The position numbers and the translations under genes are program-made. Under the pieces are notes generated by a model. The model was not told the DNA's origin. It saw only the letters and a program-made list of their open reading frames with translations, and ran no database searches. Below are positions 47,819 through 56,724 of a stretch of DNA of 64,000 nt, one piece after another. Position 1 is the first letter of the stretch. Each line of letters opens with the position of its first letter. Location of the stretch: positions 5,319,501-5,383,500 of the forward strand of contig NC_021658.1 in the NCBI RefSeq assembly GCF_000418325.1, read 5' to 3'. The DNA is from Sorangium cellulosum So0157-2 (GTDB taxonomy: Bacteria > Myxococcota_A > Polyangia > Polyangiales > Polyangiaceae).

Positions 47819-48742
47819 CTACTCCGCCGCCTTCCGGAACTCGATCACCTGCCCGCCGTCGCCGTTCGTGCTGTCCGCGAGCGCCGGCCGGTTCACCCGC
47901 GACACCTTGTCCGGCGCCACCCCCGCCGCCGCGATGAACTGGCGCGCCTGCTCGTTGTCGCCCGACGCCAGCTCGTCCGGCGTCCCCGACGCGACCACAC
48001 GCCCCTGGATCACGAGGAACGCCTGGTGCGCGATGCGGAACGTGCTCGCCATGTCGTGCGAGATCACCACGCTCGTCACCTTGAAGCGCGCCCGCGTCTC
48101 CTCGATCAGGTCGTCGACCATCCGGCTCGTCAGCGGATCGAGCCCGCTCGTCGGCTCGTCGTAGATGAGGATCTCGGGCTCGAGCATCAGCGCGCGCGCC
48201 AGGCCCACGCGCTTGCGCTGCCCGCCGGACAGCTCCGACGGCATCCGCTCCTCCTTGTTCTCCAGGCCGAGCGAGTTCAGCATCCCCACGACCTTGTCGC
48301 GGATGTCCCGCTTCGACATGTGCTTCCGGTGCTCGCGCAGCGGGAACGCCACGTTGTCGAAGATCGTGAGCGAGTCGAGCAGCGCCGCGTACTGGAACAC
48401 CATCCCGAACCGCTGGCGCATCCGGTTCATCTCGTAGTCGCCGAGCGCGCCCATATCGACGCCGTCGACCCAGATGTGCCCAGTGGTCGGCCGCTCCAGG
48501 CCGATGAGCAGCCGGAGCAGCGTGGTCTTGCCCGCGCCGGACCCGCCGATGATCACCGCCGTCTCGGTCCGCCTGAGGTGCATGGTGATGCCGTGCAGCA
48601 CCTTCGTCGGCCCGAACGACTTCTTGATGTCGTCGACGAAGAGGTGGTCCCCAGGCTCCCACCCCGGCGGCATCGCGCCCCCCGGCTGCGCCCCGGAGGC
48701 GGCCCCGTCCTGGGGGGGCTGGCTGGGAGGCCTTCTCCACAT
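47819..48742 (-). CDS. ABC transporter ATP-binding protein, MlaF type
   Basis: The protein has 307 residues from ATG 48742. ABC motifs: Walker A GGSGAGKTTLL, Q-loop VFQYAALLDSL, signature LSGGQRKR, Walker B ILIYDEPTSGLDPL, and the switch His in VVISHD. The order LIYDEPTSGLDPLTSRMVDD is typical of MlaF, the ATPase of the phospholipid-transport system at the inner membrane. It has an extra 35 residues of Pro/Gln-rich N-terminal sequence. No MlaE, MlaD or MlaB is adjacent, so it is an orphan here. It is divergent from the small gene at 48855; the 112 bp between them should hold both promoters. Confidence 0.88.
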   Translation of the reverse strand: MWRRPPSQPPQDGAASGAQPGGAMPPGWEPGDHLFVDDIKKSFGPTKVLHGITMHLRRTETAVIIGGSGAGKTTLLRLLIGLERPTTGHIWVDGVDMGALGDYEMNRMRQRFGMVFQYAALLDSLTIFDNVAFPLREHRKHMSKRDIRDKVVGMLNSLGLENKEERMPSELSGGQRKRVGLARALMLEPEILIYDEPTSGLDPLTSRMVDDLIEETRARFKVTSVVISHDMASTFRIAHQAFLVIQGRVVASGTPDELASGDNEQARQFIAAAGVAPDKVSRVNRPALADSTNGDGGQVIEFRKAAE

Positions 48743-48854
48743 CGGCGCACTACGGTACCACGGACGAGGTCCCGTACGACCCCGATCGCCCTTGCAATCC
48801 AGTAAGGGACAGCACGCGCTTGACGCGGCAGGGCGCGGGGCGGAAACGTTGCTC

Positions 48855-49142
48855 ATGACCGACGACATCCTCAAAGCAGCCCTCGACACGGCCGAGGCCA
48901 AGACCGACAAGGATGGCTGGGCCGAGCTCCCGGAAGGGCGCGTGCTCACGCTCTACGCCGCCCACGAGGGCGTGTCGCTCCCGGTGACCAAGATCGACGC
49001 GGTCCTCAGCGTGGGCGGGCTCCTCAAGGCGCGCAGCACCAAGGGCGAGACGTTCGTGCTCGCGCTGAAGGACGTGTTCGCCATCGCCCTCGACGGCGGC
49101 GGCAAGGGAGCCCAGGCCAGGAAGGCCGGCTTCCTCGGCTGA
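48855..49142 (+). CDS. Small conserved-looking protein of unknown function
   Basis: The protein has 95 residues from ATG 48855. Mixed alpha/beta pattern: DILKAALDTAEAK, then RVLTLYAAHEGVSLPVTKID, then VGGLLKARSTKGETFVLALK and FAIALDGGG. The repeated hydrophobic strands with a basic patch (KARSTKGET) suggest a nucleotide- or protein-binding module, but no family is recognised. No signal or membrane segment. It sits between a divergent ABC ATPase and cheR, 14 bp before the latter, so it may be in an operon with cheR. Confidence 0.6.
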   Translation: MTDDILKAALDTAEAKTDKDGWAELPEGRVLTLYAAHEGVSLPVTKIDAVLSVGGLLKARSTKGETFVLALKDVFAIALDGGGKGAQARKAGFLG

Positions 49143-49156
49143 CCGCGGCGCCCCCG

Positions 49157-49990
49157 ATGGCCAGATCGCCGAGAGCGGGAGGAGGTCCTGCGGCGCGCTC
49201 CGCCGAGCGGGCCGTCGACCTCGCGCTCGCCGAGCTCGAGCGCAGGTTCGGCCTGGGCCGCAGCCTCGCCGCCCCGGGGTGGGTCCGCGAGCGGGTCCTC
49301 GCCGTGCTGAGCGGCGTGGCCGCGCGCCACGGCGTGTCCCCGCTCGCGGCCGCCGAGCGCCTGCACGAGGACAGGGAGGCCGCCGAGCACATCGTCAGCG
49401 CGCTCCGCGTCGGCGAGACGCGGTTCTACCGCGATCCGATCATCTGGGAGGCCATCGCCACCGCGGTGCTGCCGAAGATCCCGCCCGACGTCCCCATCGC
49501 CGGCCTCTCGGCCGGCTGCAGCACCGGCGAGGAGGCCTATACCCTCGGGATGGTCCTCGCCAGCGCCGGCCGCCGCTTCAGCGTGCTCGGGGTCGACCGC
49601 GCCGCCCCGGCCATCGACGCGGCGCGCGAGGCCGTCTACTCGGCCGAGGCCGCCGACCAGCTCCCGCCGGCCTTGCTTCAGCGCTATTGTGAGCAGAAAG
49701 GCGGCGCGCTCCACGTCTGCCAGAAGCTCCGTGAGGTCGTCTCCTTCGAGGTCTGCGATCTGGTCCACGCCGTGCCGAGCGGCGGCTTCCAGATCATCTT
49801 CTTCAAGAACGTCCTCCTGTACCTCGCAGAGCCCGCGGGCGACGCGGTCGCCCGCCGCCTCGCCGCCGAGCTCGGCCCCGGCGGGCTCCTCTTCTCCGCC
49901 GCGAGCGAGGCGCCGCGCCTCTGCGGCGCCGGCCTCACCACCGTCCGGGTGAACGCCCACGTCACCGCCTTCCGCGCCCCGGGCACCTGA
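49157..49990 (+). CDS. cheR: CheR-family protein-glutamate methyltransferase
   Basis: The protein has 277 residues. It has the CheR N-terminal helical domain, then GETRFYRDPIIWEAI, and the SAM-binding motif LSAGCSTGEEAYTLGM at about 117-132. The closing motif appears as FFKNVLLYL where most family members have FCRNVLIYF. It methylates glutamates of chemoreceptors using S-adenosylmethionine. It stands alone, without cheA, cheB or a receptor gene nearby. ATG 49157 follows the preceding small gene by 14 bp. glnD follows 19 bp downstream. Confidence 0.93.
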   Translation: MARSPRAGGGPAARSAERAVDLALAELERRFGLGRSLAAPGWVRERVLAVLSGVAARHGVSPLAAAERLHEDREAAEHIVSALRVGETRFYRDPIIWEAIATAVLPKIPPDVPIAGLSAGCSTGEEAYTLGMVLASAGRRFSVLGVDRAAPAIDAAREAVYSAEAADQLPPALLQRYCEQKGGALHVCQKLREVVSFEVCDLVHAVPSGGFQIIFFKNVLLYLAEPAGDAVARRLAAELGPGGLLFSAASEAPRLCGAGLTTVRVNAHVTAFRAPGT

Positions 49991-50009
49991 GAAAGCGAAA
50001 GCCCTCCGC

Positions 50010-52850
50010 ATGAGCGTCGATCTCTCCCCCACGTCCAGGCCCAGCGGGCTCGCCGAGCTCCGCGCCGCCTACGCGCGCGAGCGCGCCGGGCTCGACCGCG
50101 CCGTGCCGAGCGGCCCCACGCCGGCCGCGGATCCCTCCGCGCTCGGCGTCGCCCTCGGCCGGCGCCACGCGCGCCTGCTCGACGATCTCCTGACGCGCCT
50201 CTTCCACCTGCTGCGCGAGTCCGGCTCCCCGAGCCGCGCCGCGTGGGACGCGGTCGCGATCGCCGGGGTCGGCGGCTACGGCCGCGGCGCCGTCGCGCTG
50301 CGGAGCGACCTCGACGTGCGCATCCTCGCCCGCGACGCCCAGCGCGCCAGCGCCATCGCGGACGCGCTGCTCTACCCGCTCTGGGACATGGGGGTCACCG
50401 TGGGGCACCAGGTCGTCACCATCGACGACCTCGTCGAGAGCGCGCGCGAGGATCTGCCCACCGCGACGAGCCTGCTCGACTGGCGGCACGTCGTCGGCGA
50501 CGCGTCGCTCTCCGAGTCGCTGTGGCAGCGCGCCGCCGCGGGCCTCTTCGCGCACTCGGAGCTGCCCCGCTTCATCGAGCGGCTCGGCAAGGAGATCGCG
50601 CAGCGCCACGAGCGCTTCGGCGGCTCGGTCTACCTCCTGGAGCCGGACGTGAAGAACGGCGCCGGCGGGCTGCGCGACCTCGACGTCGCCCGCTGGGCGG
50701 CGAAGGCGCGCTACGGCGTCGGCGAGTTCGCCGCGCTGGTCCGCTTCGGCGCGCTCGTCGCCCGCGAGGCGGAGGAGATCCAGAGCGCCGCCGAGATGCT
50801 CTGGCGCATCCGCAACCTCCTCCACGCCCACTCCGGCCGGCGGACCGACCGGCTGACGTTCGACGAGCAGGAGCTCGTCGCCGGCGTGCTCGGCTACAAC
50901 GAGGCGGCCGACGCCGCCCGGAAGGCCGCGCCGCCGCCCGACGAGCCCTCGGTGTCGCCCGAGGCGATCGAGCGGATGATGAGCGATTACTACCGGAGCG
51001 CCCGGACCATCTCGCGCGCCCTCGACATGATCGTCTCGCGCGCCACGCCGACGCTCACGCGGCGCCGCCGCCGCGACGAGGACCTCGGCGGCGGCATCCG
51101 CCTGTTCGACGGCTGCATCACGATGAGCGATCCGGATCTGCTCCGGACCGACCCGCCGATCGCGCTGCGGCTCGTCGCCGCGGCCGTCGAGCGCGGCGTC
51201 CCGCTCCTGCCCTACGCGCGCGGGGCGATCGTCCGCGCCGCCGGCGACGCGGCGTTCTGCGCGGCGCTCCGCGAGAGCCCCGAGGCCGCCGCGCTGTTCC
51301 GGAGCCTCGTGGCCACGTGCAAGGAGACGGCGCTCCAGAGCGGCTCGGTCGTCCGCGAGCTGCACGACCTCGGCCTCCTGCTCGCGATGATCCCCGAGTT
51401 CTCGCCGGTCGTCGGGCGCGTCCACCACGACGTCTACCACGTGTACACGGTCGACGTGCACTCGGTCGCCGCGGTCGATCGGCTGGCGGCGCTCGTGCGC
51501 GGCGAGCTCGCGGGCGAGTTCGGGCTCGCGTGCCGGCTCGCCGCCGAGGCGACGCGGCCGACGATGCTCTTCTTCGCCACGCTCCTGCACGACGTGGGCA
51601 AGGCGATCGGTGGCAAGGACCACAGCGGGCGCGGCGCCGAGATGGCGCGGGAGATCCTGGAGCGGCTCGGCTTCCCGCCGGAGGACATCGACGAGGCGTG
51701 CCACCTCGTGCTGAAGCACCTCGTGATGTACCTCATCGCGACCCGGCGCGACCTCGACGACCCCGCGACCATCTCGGAGTTCTGCCAGGAGGTGCACGGC
51801 CGCGAGGGGCTGCGCGATCTCTACCTGCTCACGGTCGCCGACATCTCGACCACGAGCCCCACGTCGATGACGTCGTGGAAGGCGCGCATGCTCGACGAGC
51901 TCTACCTCTCGGCGGACGCGGCCCTGCGCGGCGCGCGGGGGGAGAGCGGGCCGCTCGGGATCGACGATCAGCGCATGACGCGCGCGATCAGCGGCACGGT
52001 GGGCGCCCTCGAGGACCTCCCGGCCGCGGACGACGCGGAGCGGCGCGCGCAGCGCGATTTCCTGGCGCGCTACCTCGCGTCGATGCCCGAGCGCTACCTC
52101 CTCGCGAACAGCCCGGCCGCGATCGCGGCGCACGCCGAGCTCGCCCGGCAGCAGGAGTCGAGCGGGAACAGCGTCTCGGTCGCGCTGGTGCCGTCGCGCC
52201 ACCCGGAGGCCGCCGAGGTGTGCGTCGTCGCGCCCGATCGCCCCGGCCTGCTGGCGGCGATCACGGCGGCGCTCGCCTCCTCGCGCCTCGAGGTGCACGC
52301 CGCGCAGATCCACTCGCGCGCGTGCGACGACGACGGCGTCGCGCGCCGCGCGAGGACCGGGTCGTCGCCGCCGGCGGGCGTGCGCCTGCAGGCCGTGGAC
52401 CTGTTCTGGGTGCGCGACCGCGGCGAGGGGGTAGGGGGGGTGGCCCGCGCCATCCCGAAGCTCGTGGCCGACATCCAGGCGGTGCTCTCGGGCCAGATCT
52501 CCGGCGCCGACGTCGCCAAGAAGCGCCGGGGCGGCGGCCTGCGCGAGCGCCCGACGCCGAAGGTCAAGACGCAGATCTCCATCGACGATCGCGCGTCGCA
52601 CCACACGGTGATCGAGGTCCTCACGCGCGATCGCCCGGGCCTTCTGTTCGCGATCTCGGACGCGCTCTACCAGCTCGGCCTGTCGATCTCGGTCGCCAAG
52701 ATCAACACGGAGGGGACGCGCGTGGCCGACGTGTTCTATGTGAGCGAGGCGGACGGGACGAAGATCGCGAACGGCAAGCGGATGCAAGAGGTCGAGGAGC
52801 GGCTGCACGCGGTGCTCCAGGGCCTGGACGGCGAAGGGAGTGTCGGATGA
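50010..52850 (+). CDS. glnD: [Protein-PII] uridylyltransferase / uridylyl-removing enzyme
   Basis: The protein has 946 residues (890 in E. coli). The nucleotidyltransferase part has GGYGRG at 88-93 and the metal-binding D100 and D102 in SDLDV. The HD domain has LLHDVGKAI with H527 and D528. Two ACT domains close the protein (CVVAPDRPGLLAAITAAL at about 738; VIEVLTRDRPGLLFAISDAL at about 867). It adds UMP to PII signal proteins when glutamine is low and removes it when high, so it sets nitrogen metabolism. Its stop shares ATGA with the TPR lipoprotein gene. No glnB is in the window. Confidence 0.95.
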   Translation: MSVDLSPTSRPSGLAELRAAYARERAGLDRAVPSGPTPAADPSALGVALGRRHARLLDDLLTRLFHLLRESGSPSRAAWDAVAIAGVGGYGRGAVALRSDLDVRILARDAQRASAIADALLYPLWDMGVTVGHQVVTIDDLVESAREDLPTATSLLDWRHVVGDASLSESLWQRAAAGLFAHSELPRFIERLGKEIAQRHERFGGSVYLLEPDVKNGAGGLRDLDVARWAAKARYGVGEFAALVRFGALVAREAEEIQSAAEMLWRIRNLLHAHSGRRTDRLTFDEQELVAGVLGYNEAADAARKAAPPPDEPSVSPEAIERMMSDYYRSARTISRALDMIVSRATPTLTRRRRRDEDLGGGIRLFDGCITMSDPDLLRTDPPIALRLVAAAVERGVPLLPYARGAIVRAAGDAAFCAALRESPEAAALFRSLVATCKETALQSGSVVRELHDLGLLLAMIPEFSPVVGRVHHDVYHVYTVDVHSVAAVDRLAALVRGELAGEFGLACRLAAEATRPTMLFFATLLHDVGKAIGGKDHSGRGAEMAREILERLGFPPEDIDEACHLVLKHLVMYLIATRRDLDDPATISEFCQEVHGREGLRDLYLLTVADISTTSPTSMTSWKARMLDELYLSADAALRGARGESGPLGIDDQRMTRAISGTVGALEDLPAADDAERRAQRDFLARYLASMPERYLLANSPAAIAAHAELARQQESSGNSVSVALVPSRHPEAAEVCVVAPDRPGLLAAITAALASSRLEVHAAQIHSRACDDDGVARRARTGSSPPAGVRLQAVDLFWVRDRGEGVGGVARAIPKLVADIQAVLSGQISGADVAKKRRGGGLRERPTPKVKTQISIDDRASHHTVIEVLTRDRPGLLFAISDALYQLGLSISVAKINTEGTRVADVFYVSEADGTKIANGKRMQEVEERLHAVLQGLDGEGSVG

Positions 52851-53914
52851 ACAAGGGGTGGTTTTCGCGCGCGGCGCGGGCGGCGTCCGCCGCGCGCCGG
52901 GGCGTGGCGGTGGTGGCGGTGGCGGCGATCGCGGCGTGCGCCGTTTCGTGTGGTGGAGCGCAGGAGGCCCCGCGCGAGCAGCTCGGGGATCCGCTGCTCG
53001 CCGATCCGCCGGACGGCAGCGACGCGGCGACCTCGAAGGGGACGTCGACGAGCGCGCTCGACCGGGGCGTGGCCTACCTCAAGAACGAGCGGTACGAGGA
53101 GGCGAAGCCGCACCTCCTCCGGGCGATCGAGCACGAGCCGGGCAACGCCGAGGCGCACTACTACCTCGGGCTCGCGCACGAGAAGACGAACGACCGCGCC
53201 GGCGCCGAGGCGTCGTACAAGAAGGCGCTCGAGCGCGATCCAAAGCTGGAGGCCGCGGCGCTGAACCTGGCGGCGCTCTACCTGGACGATCCGGCGCGGC
53301 CGGACGAGGCGATCTCGGTGCTCACGAAGGCGATCGAGCAGGCGCCGGGCCGCGCCGCGCTCCACCAGAACCTGGGCTACGCGTACGGCCTGAAGCGCGA
53401 CGTCGCGAACGCGAGCAAGCACTACGAGGCGGCGCTCAAGGCCGAGGACTCGGCCGCGACGCGCTTCGCCTACGGCGCGATGCTGTTCGAGGCCAAGGAG
53501 CTCGACCGGGCCGCGGCGGAGCTGAAGAAGGCGCTCGCCGCGACCGGCGACGACGTGGCGACGATCGCGACCATCGGGCGGATGCTCGGGCCGGCGAAGG
53601 CGTACGCCGACTGCGTGGCGGCCTTCGACCGCGCCATCAAGCTGAAGCCGGAGGCGGAGTTCCACGTGCGCCGCGGGACGTGCCGCCACGAGCTCGGCGA
53701 CGAGCCGGGGGCGCGCGCGGACTACCAGGCGGCGATCAAGGTGGACCCGAAGTTCGCGGCCGCGCACTACTACCTCGGCCTGTCGTTCCTGGCCGAGCGC
53801 AAGCCGCAGAGCGCGCTCGCGGCGCTCACCGAGGCCGGCAAGCACGGCGGCGACACCGAGATCGGCAAGCGCGCCCGCGCCAAGGTGAAGGAGCTCAGCG
53901 CCCGGATCAAGTAG
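52847..53914 (+). CDS. TPR-repeat lipoprotein
   Basis: The protein has 355 residues. ATG 52847 overlaps glnD stop (ATGA). The signal ends ACAVSC, a lipobox. From residue 65, TPR motifs follow: GVAYLKNERYEEAKPHLLRA, AHYYLGLAHEKTNDRAGAEA, ALNLAALYLDDPARPDEAIS and AHYYLGLSFLAERKPQSALA, about seven in all. TPR superhelices bind proteins. It likely sits in the inner or outer membrane facing the periplasm. Coupling to glnD is translational, not obviously functional. Confidence 0.87.
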   Translation: MNKGWFSRAARAASAARRGVAVVAVAAIAACAVSCGGAQEAPREQLGDPLLADPPDGSDAATSKGTSTSALDRGVAYLKNERYEEAKPHLLRAIEHEPGNAEAHYYLGLAHEKTNDRAGAEASYKKALERDPKLEAAALNLAALYLDDPARPDEAISVLTKAIEQAPGRAALHQNLGYAYGLKRDVANASKHYEAALKAEDSAATRFAYGAMLFEAKELDRAAAELKKALAATGDDVATIATIGRMLGPAKAYADCVAAFDRAIKLKPEAEFHVRRGTCRHELGDEPGARADYQAAIKVDPKFAAAHYYLGLSFLAERKPQSALAALTEAGKHGGDTEIGKRARAKVKELSARIK

Positions 53915-53998
53915 CGCGGTCGCGGCGCGAGCCCGCCCGCCGGTCGGGGGCGATCCCGCCCGCCCGCCGGGGGCGAGCGCGCGCCCGCCCGCGGCCGC

Positions 53999-54907
53999 TC
54001 ACGCGCCGAGCAGCGCGATGATCCTGTCGAGCTCGTCGAGCGAGCCGTACGTGATGCCGAGCTCGCCGCGGCCGCCCTCGTCGCGCACCTCGACGCGGGT
54101 CCCGAGCCGCCGCATAAGGCGCGCCTCCAGGTCCTTGATCGCGGGCGACTTCCCCGCGCGCTTCTTCTCGCCGGGATCCTCGCCGTCCCCGGCGGCGCGG
54201 CTCTCCTTCTCCTTCGCCGCCTTGATCAGCGCCTCGACCTTGCGGACGGGGAGCTTGCCGTGGACGGTCCGCTCGGCGACGTCGGCCATCACCTTGTCGC
54301 TCGGCGCCCCGAGCAGCGCGCGCGCGTGGCCCTCGCTGAGCTCGCGCGAGATCACCATGGTGCGGATGCGCGGCGGCAGCCGGAGGAGCCGGAGCGAGTT
54401 GACGATCGTCGTGCGGTCCTTGCCGACGCGCTCCGCGAGCGTCTGGTGCGTGTAGCTGTGCTCGCGCAGGAGCCGGTCGAACGCCTCGGCGATCTCGATC
54501 GGGTTGAGGTCGGCCCGCTGCACGTTCTCGACGAGGGCCAGCTCGAACGCCTCCTTGGGGGAGACGTCCTTGACGACGACGAGCACCTCCCGGAGCCCCG
54601 CGCGCTGCGCCGCGCGCCACCGCCGCTCGCCGGCGATGAGCTCGAAGCTGTCGTTCCCGGCCTGCGTCCTGCGCACGATGAGCGGCTCGATGAGCCCGTG
54701 CTCGCGGATGCTCCCGGTGAGCTCCTCCAGCTCGGCCTCGTCGAAGTGCTGCCGCGGCTGCCCCTTCTGCGGCACGATCTTCTCGATCGCGCACACGAAC
54801 ACGCTGCGCCCTTCGGCCGCCGTCGCTGTCGCCGGCGGCGCCGCCGGGAGCAGGGCGTCGAGCCCCCGTCCGAGCGCGCGCCGCGCCCCTTTCTGATCGG
54901 CATTCAT
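53999..54907 (-). CDS. parB: Chromosome partitioning protein ParB
   Basis: The protein has 302 residues. ATG 54907 overlaps the parA stop (ATGA). RALGRGLDALLP is the conserved N-terminal patch. The CTP-binding/ParBc region has QPRQHFDEAELEELTGSIRE and GERRWRAAQRAG, with VENVQRADLNPIE. The helix-turn-helix is LAERVGKDRTTIVNSLRLLR. The C-terminal dimer domain follows after a basic linker. It loads at parS sites and, with ParA, segregates chromosome origins. No classic parS was recognised in the window. Confidence 0.96.
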   Translation of the reverse strand: MNADQKGARRALGRGLDALLPAAPPATATAAEGRSVFVCAIEKIVPQKGQPRQHFDEAELEELTGSIREHGLIEPLIVRRTQAGNDSFELIAGERRWRAAQRAGLREVLVVVKDVSPKEAFELALVENVQRADLNPIEIAEAFDRLLREHSYTHQTLAERVGKDRTTIVNSLRLLRLPPRIRTMVISRELSEGHARALLGAPSDKVMADVAERTVHGKLPVRKVEALIKAAKEKESRAAGDGEDPGEKKRAGKSPAIKDLEARLMRRLGTRVEVRDEGGRGELGITYGSLDELDRIIALLGA

Positions 54908-55830
54908 GATCTCGGTCGTGCGTCCCTCGCGCGCGCTCCGGTGGTGGTCGTGGCCTCGGCCGGCGGCTCCTCCTCGGCGTCCCCGCGCTGCCGCTTCTTC
55001 GGATCGGCCGCGGCGGCGGGCGGGCCGTCCAGGATCTCGCGCGCGAGGCTCAGGTAACCCTGCGCCCCCTTCGACTGCGCGTCGTAGAGCAGCGCCGGCT
55101 TGCCGTGCGACGGCGCCTCGCTGAGCTTCACGTTGCGCGGGATGATCGCGTCGAACACGCGGAAGTGCGCCTTCACCTCGTCGGCCACCTGGTGGGTGAG
55201 CGAGTTGCGCCCGTCGAACATCGTGAGGACGACGCCCTCGACCGTGAGCTCCGGGTTGAAGGCGTTGCGCACCCGGTCGATCGTCGCCATGAGGTGCGTC
55301 AGCCCCTCCAGCGCGTAGTACTCGCACTGGAGCGGCACGAGCACCCGGTGCGCCGCGGTGAGCGCGTTCAGCGTGAGCAGCCCGAGCGACGGCGGGCAGT
55401 CGAGGACGACGAACGCGTACCCGTCGAGGTGCGGGCGCAGCGCCTGGCGCAGCCGCGTCGCGCGGTCGTCCGCGTCGACCAGCTCGAGCTCCGCCGCCAC
55501 GAGGTCCTGCGTCGCGGGGACCACGTCGAGGAGCGGCACCTCGGTCGCGACGGTCGCCTCCTTCAGCGCCGCCCGCCCGATCAGCACGTCGTAGAGCGAC
55601 AGCTCGAAGCTCCCCCGCCGCACGCCGACGCCGCTCGACGCGTTCCCCTGCGGATCGCAGTCGACGAGCAGGGTCCGGCACTCCGCCGCGGCGAAGCTCG
55701 CGGCCAGGTTGACCGAGGTCGTGGTCTTGCCGACGCCCCCCTTCTGGTTGGCGACGGCGAAGACGACAGGCGAAGGCTTGGAGGCGGAGCCGGTCTTGCC
55801 GGGCGCGCCCCCCTGGTTGGGCGGTGGCAT
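54904..55830 (-). CDS. parA: Chromosome partitioning ATPase ParA
   Basis: The protein has 308 residues from ATG 55830. The deviant Walker A QKGGVGKTTT has K30 and K35; later LVDCDPQGNASSG and FVVLDCPPSLGLLTLNAL give the Walker A' and B regions. The C-terminal part includes PRNVKLSEAPSHGKPALLYD, typical of Soj-like ParA, and ends in a disordered Pro/Glu/Thr tail. It binds DNA non-specifically with ATP and is pulled by ParB. parB overlaps its stop. A phased 11-bp repeat array lies 90-155 bp upstream of the start. Confidence 0.96.
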   Translation of the reverse strand: MPPPNQGGAPGKTGSASKPSPVVFAVANQKGGVGKTTTSVNLAASFAAAECRTLLVDCDPQGNASSGVGVRRGSFELSLYDVLIGRAALKEATVATEVPLLDVVPATQDLVAAELELVDADDRATRLRQALRPHLDGYAFVVLDCPPSLGLLTLNALTAAHRVLVPLQCEYYALEGLTHLMATIDRVRNAFNPELTVEGVVLTMFDGRNSLTHQVADEVKAHFRVFDAIIPRNVKLSEAPSHGKPALLYDAQSKGAQGYLSLAREILDGPPAAAADPKKRQRGDAEEEPPAEATTTTGARARDARPRS

Positions 55831-55920
55831 CGTGCTGTGTCGCGTCCGACCCGGCTGCTTACACGACCCCCATCGGCACGTCGAGAGATGCAGGCGTCCC
55901 CGCCGCTCATCCGCGAGCGA

Positions 55921-55985
55921 TTCACGAACGGCGCACGACCGGCTCACGACCGGCCCAGGCCCGGCTTCACGCCCGGTTCACGTCC
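55921..55985. repeat. Phased array of about six 11-bp repeats upstream of parA
   Basis: Units: TTCACGAACGG, CGCACGACCGG, CTCACGACCGG, CCCAGGCCCGG, CTTCACGCCCGG and TTCACGTCC, starting at 55,921, 55,932, 55,943, 55,954, 55,965 and 55,977. Period of 11 to 12 keeps them on nearly the same DNA face. TTCACG resembles half of a ParB site, so autoregulation by ParB is possible but unproven. Confidence 0.55.
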
Positions 55986-56040
55986 ACCTCGCCGTTCGCT
56001 CGCCGGATTGTTGGCCTGAACGGCGGGCACATCTACAGTG

Positions 56041-56064
56041 ACCCACATGTCGCTTGATGTGGGT
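56041..56064. promoter_or_regulatory. Inverted repeat between parA and the small acidic gene
   Basis: ACCCACAT and ATGTGGGT are perfect reverse complements separated by GTCGCTTG. No T run follows, so an operator is more likely than a terminator. Confidence 0.5.
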
Positions 56065-56414
56065 GTAGGTGAACGAACGACGGGGCCGCTGGCCCGCGGG
56101 CGAGCCTCGGGGCGGAGCCGCTGCTTCGGCCTCAACGGGGCGCTGTTGCCCTGCGGCGACGCCGGCCCGGTCGATCGGATCCTCGCCCGCGCGTTCTGGT
56201 GCGACGGGCGCGAGCCAGCATTGCTCGCGCCTGCGCAGGTCCTCGTGCTTTCGCCTTCGCTTCAACGCAGGTCGACGCTCGGTTCGCGCCGCCGTCCGCC
56301 CTCGACGCGCGTCGAGGGCCGGCGCTGACCGCCAAGGATCTCACGGACGTGGTGCCCAGCTTCGCCGAGCAGACCGACGCCCCGACGTCGCCTCGGCACA
56401 TGTGAGGAGGACAG

Positions 56415-56579
56415 ATGCCGCTTCCCAGGTCGTATCAGAACTTTGCAGAGTTCGAGCGGGAGATTCTCCGCCCGAACCGCGTGGGCTTCTCGCTCGAGGA
56501 CATCGTCGAGGAGGAGTCGTCGTTCGACGCCGAGCTCGACTTCGAGAAGGACCCCTTCGACGTCTCGGACGACGACTGA
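56415..56579 (+). CDS. Small acidic protein, 54 residues, unknown function
   Basis: ATG 56415 follows a strong ribosome site (GAGGAGGACAG). The product has 54 residues, beginning MPLPRSYQNFAEFEREILRP and ending DPFDVSDDD; the second half is about half Asp/Glu. Codon use matches neighbouring genes. It lacks cysteines, signal and membrane segment. It is followed by a long inverted repeat and a clear terminator, so it is its own transcription unit ahead of tig. Its acidity and size suggest a protein-binding or nucleic-acid-mimic role, which is a guess. Confidence 0.6.
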   Translation: MPLPRSYQNFAEFEREILRPNRVGFSLEDIVEEESSFDAELDFEKDPFDVSDDD

Positions 56580-56618
56580 GCGCGGCCGCGCGGCGCGGGC
56601 CAGCCTCGCAGGCCCCGC

Positions 56619-56681
56619 GCTCGCGCCGGTGCGGACGCTGCTGCGCAAGCGCGCCGCAGCGGCGTCCGCACCGGCGCGAGC
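56619..56681. repeat. Long perfect inverted repeat, 20-bp arms
   Basis: Arms 56,619-56,638 (GCTCGCGCCGGTGCGGACGC) and 56,662-56,681 are perfect reverse complements. The 23-bp centre can extend the stem with a further GCTGCG/CGCAGC pairing, giving about 26 paired bases. It lies between the small acidic gene and its terminator. It may be an RNA-stability hairpin or a mobile-element remnant. Confidence 0.75.
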
Positions 56682-56724
56682 CTCTCGCTCCGCATCAGCT
56701 TGCACGATCCCTCCCGGGATCCCC

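Larger units (their letters stand above)
55831..56414. other. Intergenic region between parA and the small acidic gene, 584 bp
   Basis: No gene is firmly supported. It holds divergent promoters for parA and the 56415 gene. It contains an 11-bp repeat array (55,921-55,985) and a perfect 8-bp-arm inverted repeat (56,041-56,064). A frame ending TSPRHM just before 56,406 is open but lacks a good start, so it is not annotated. GTGAGGAGGACAG precedes the ATG at 56415. Confidence 0.55.

Noticed and set aside
56199..56405. Small open frame ending just before the 54-residue gene
   Set aside because: Its N-terminal half is Arg/Ala filler and it has no ribosome site; only the last 25 residues look protein-like.
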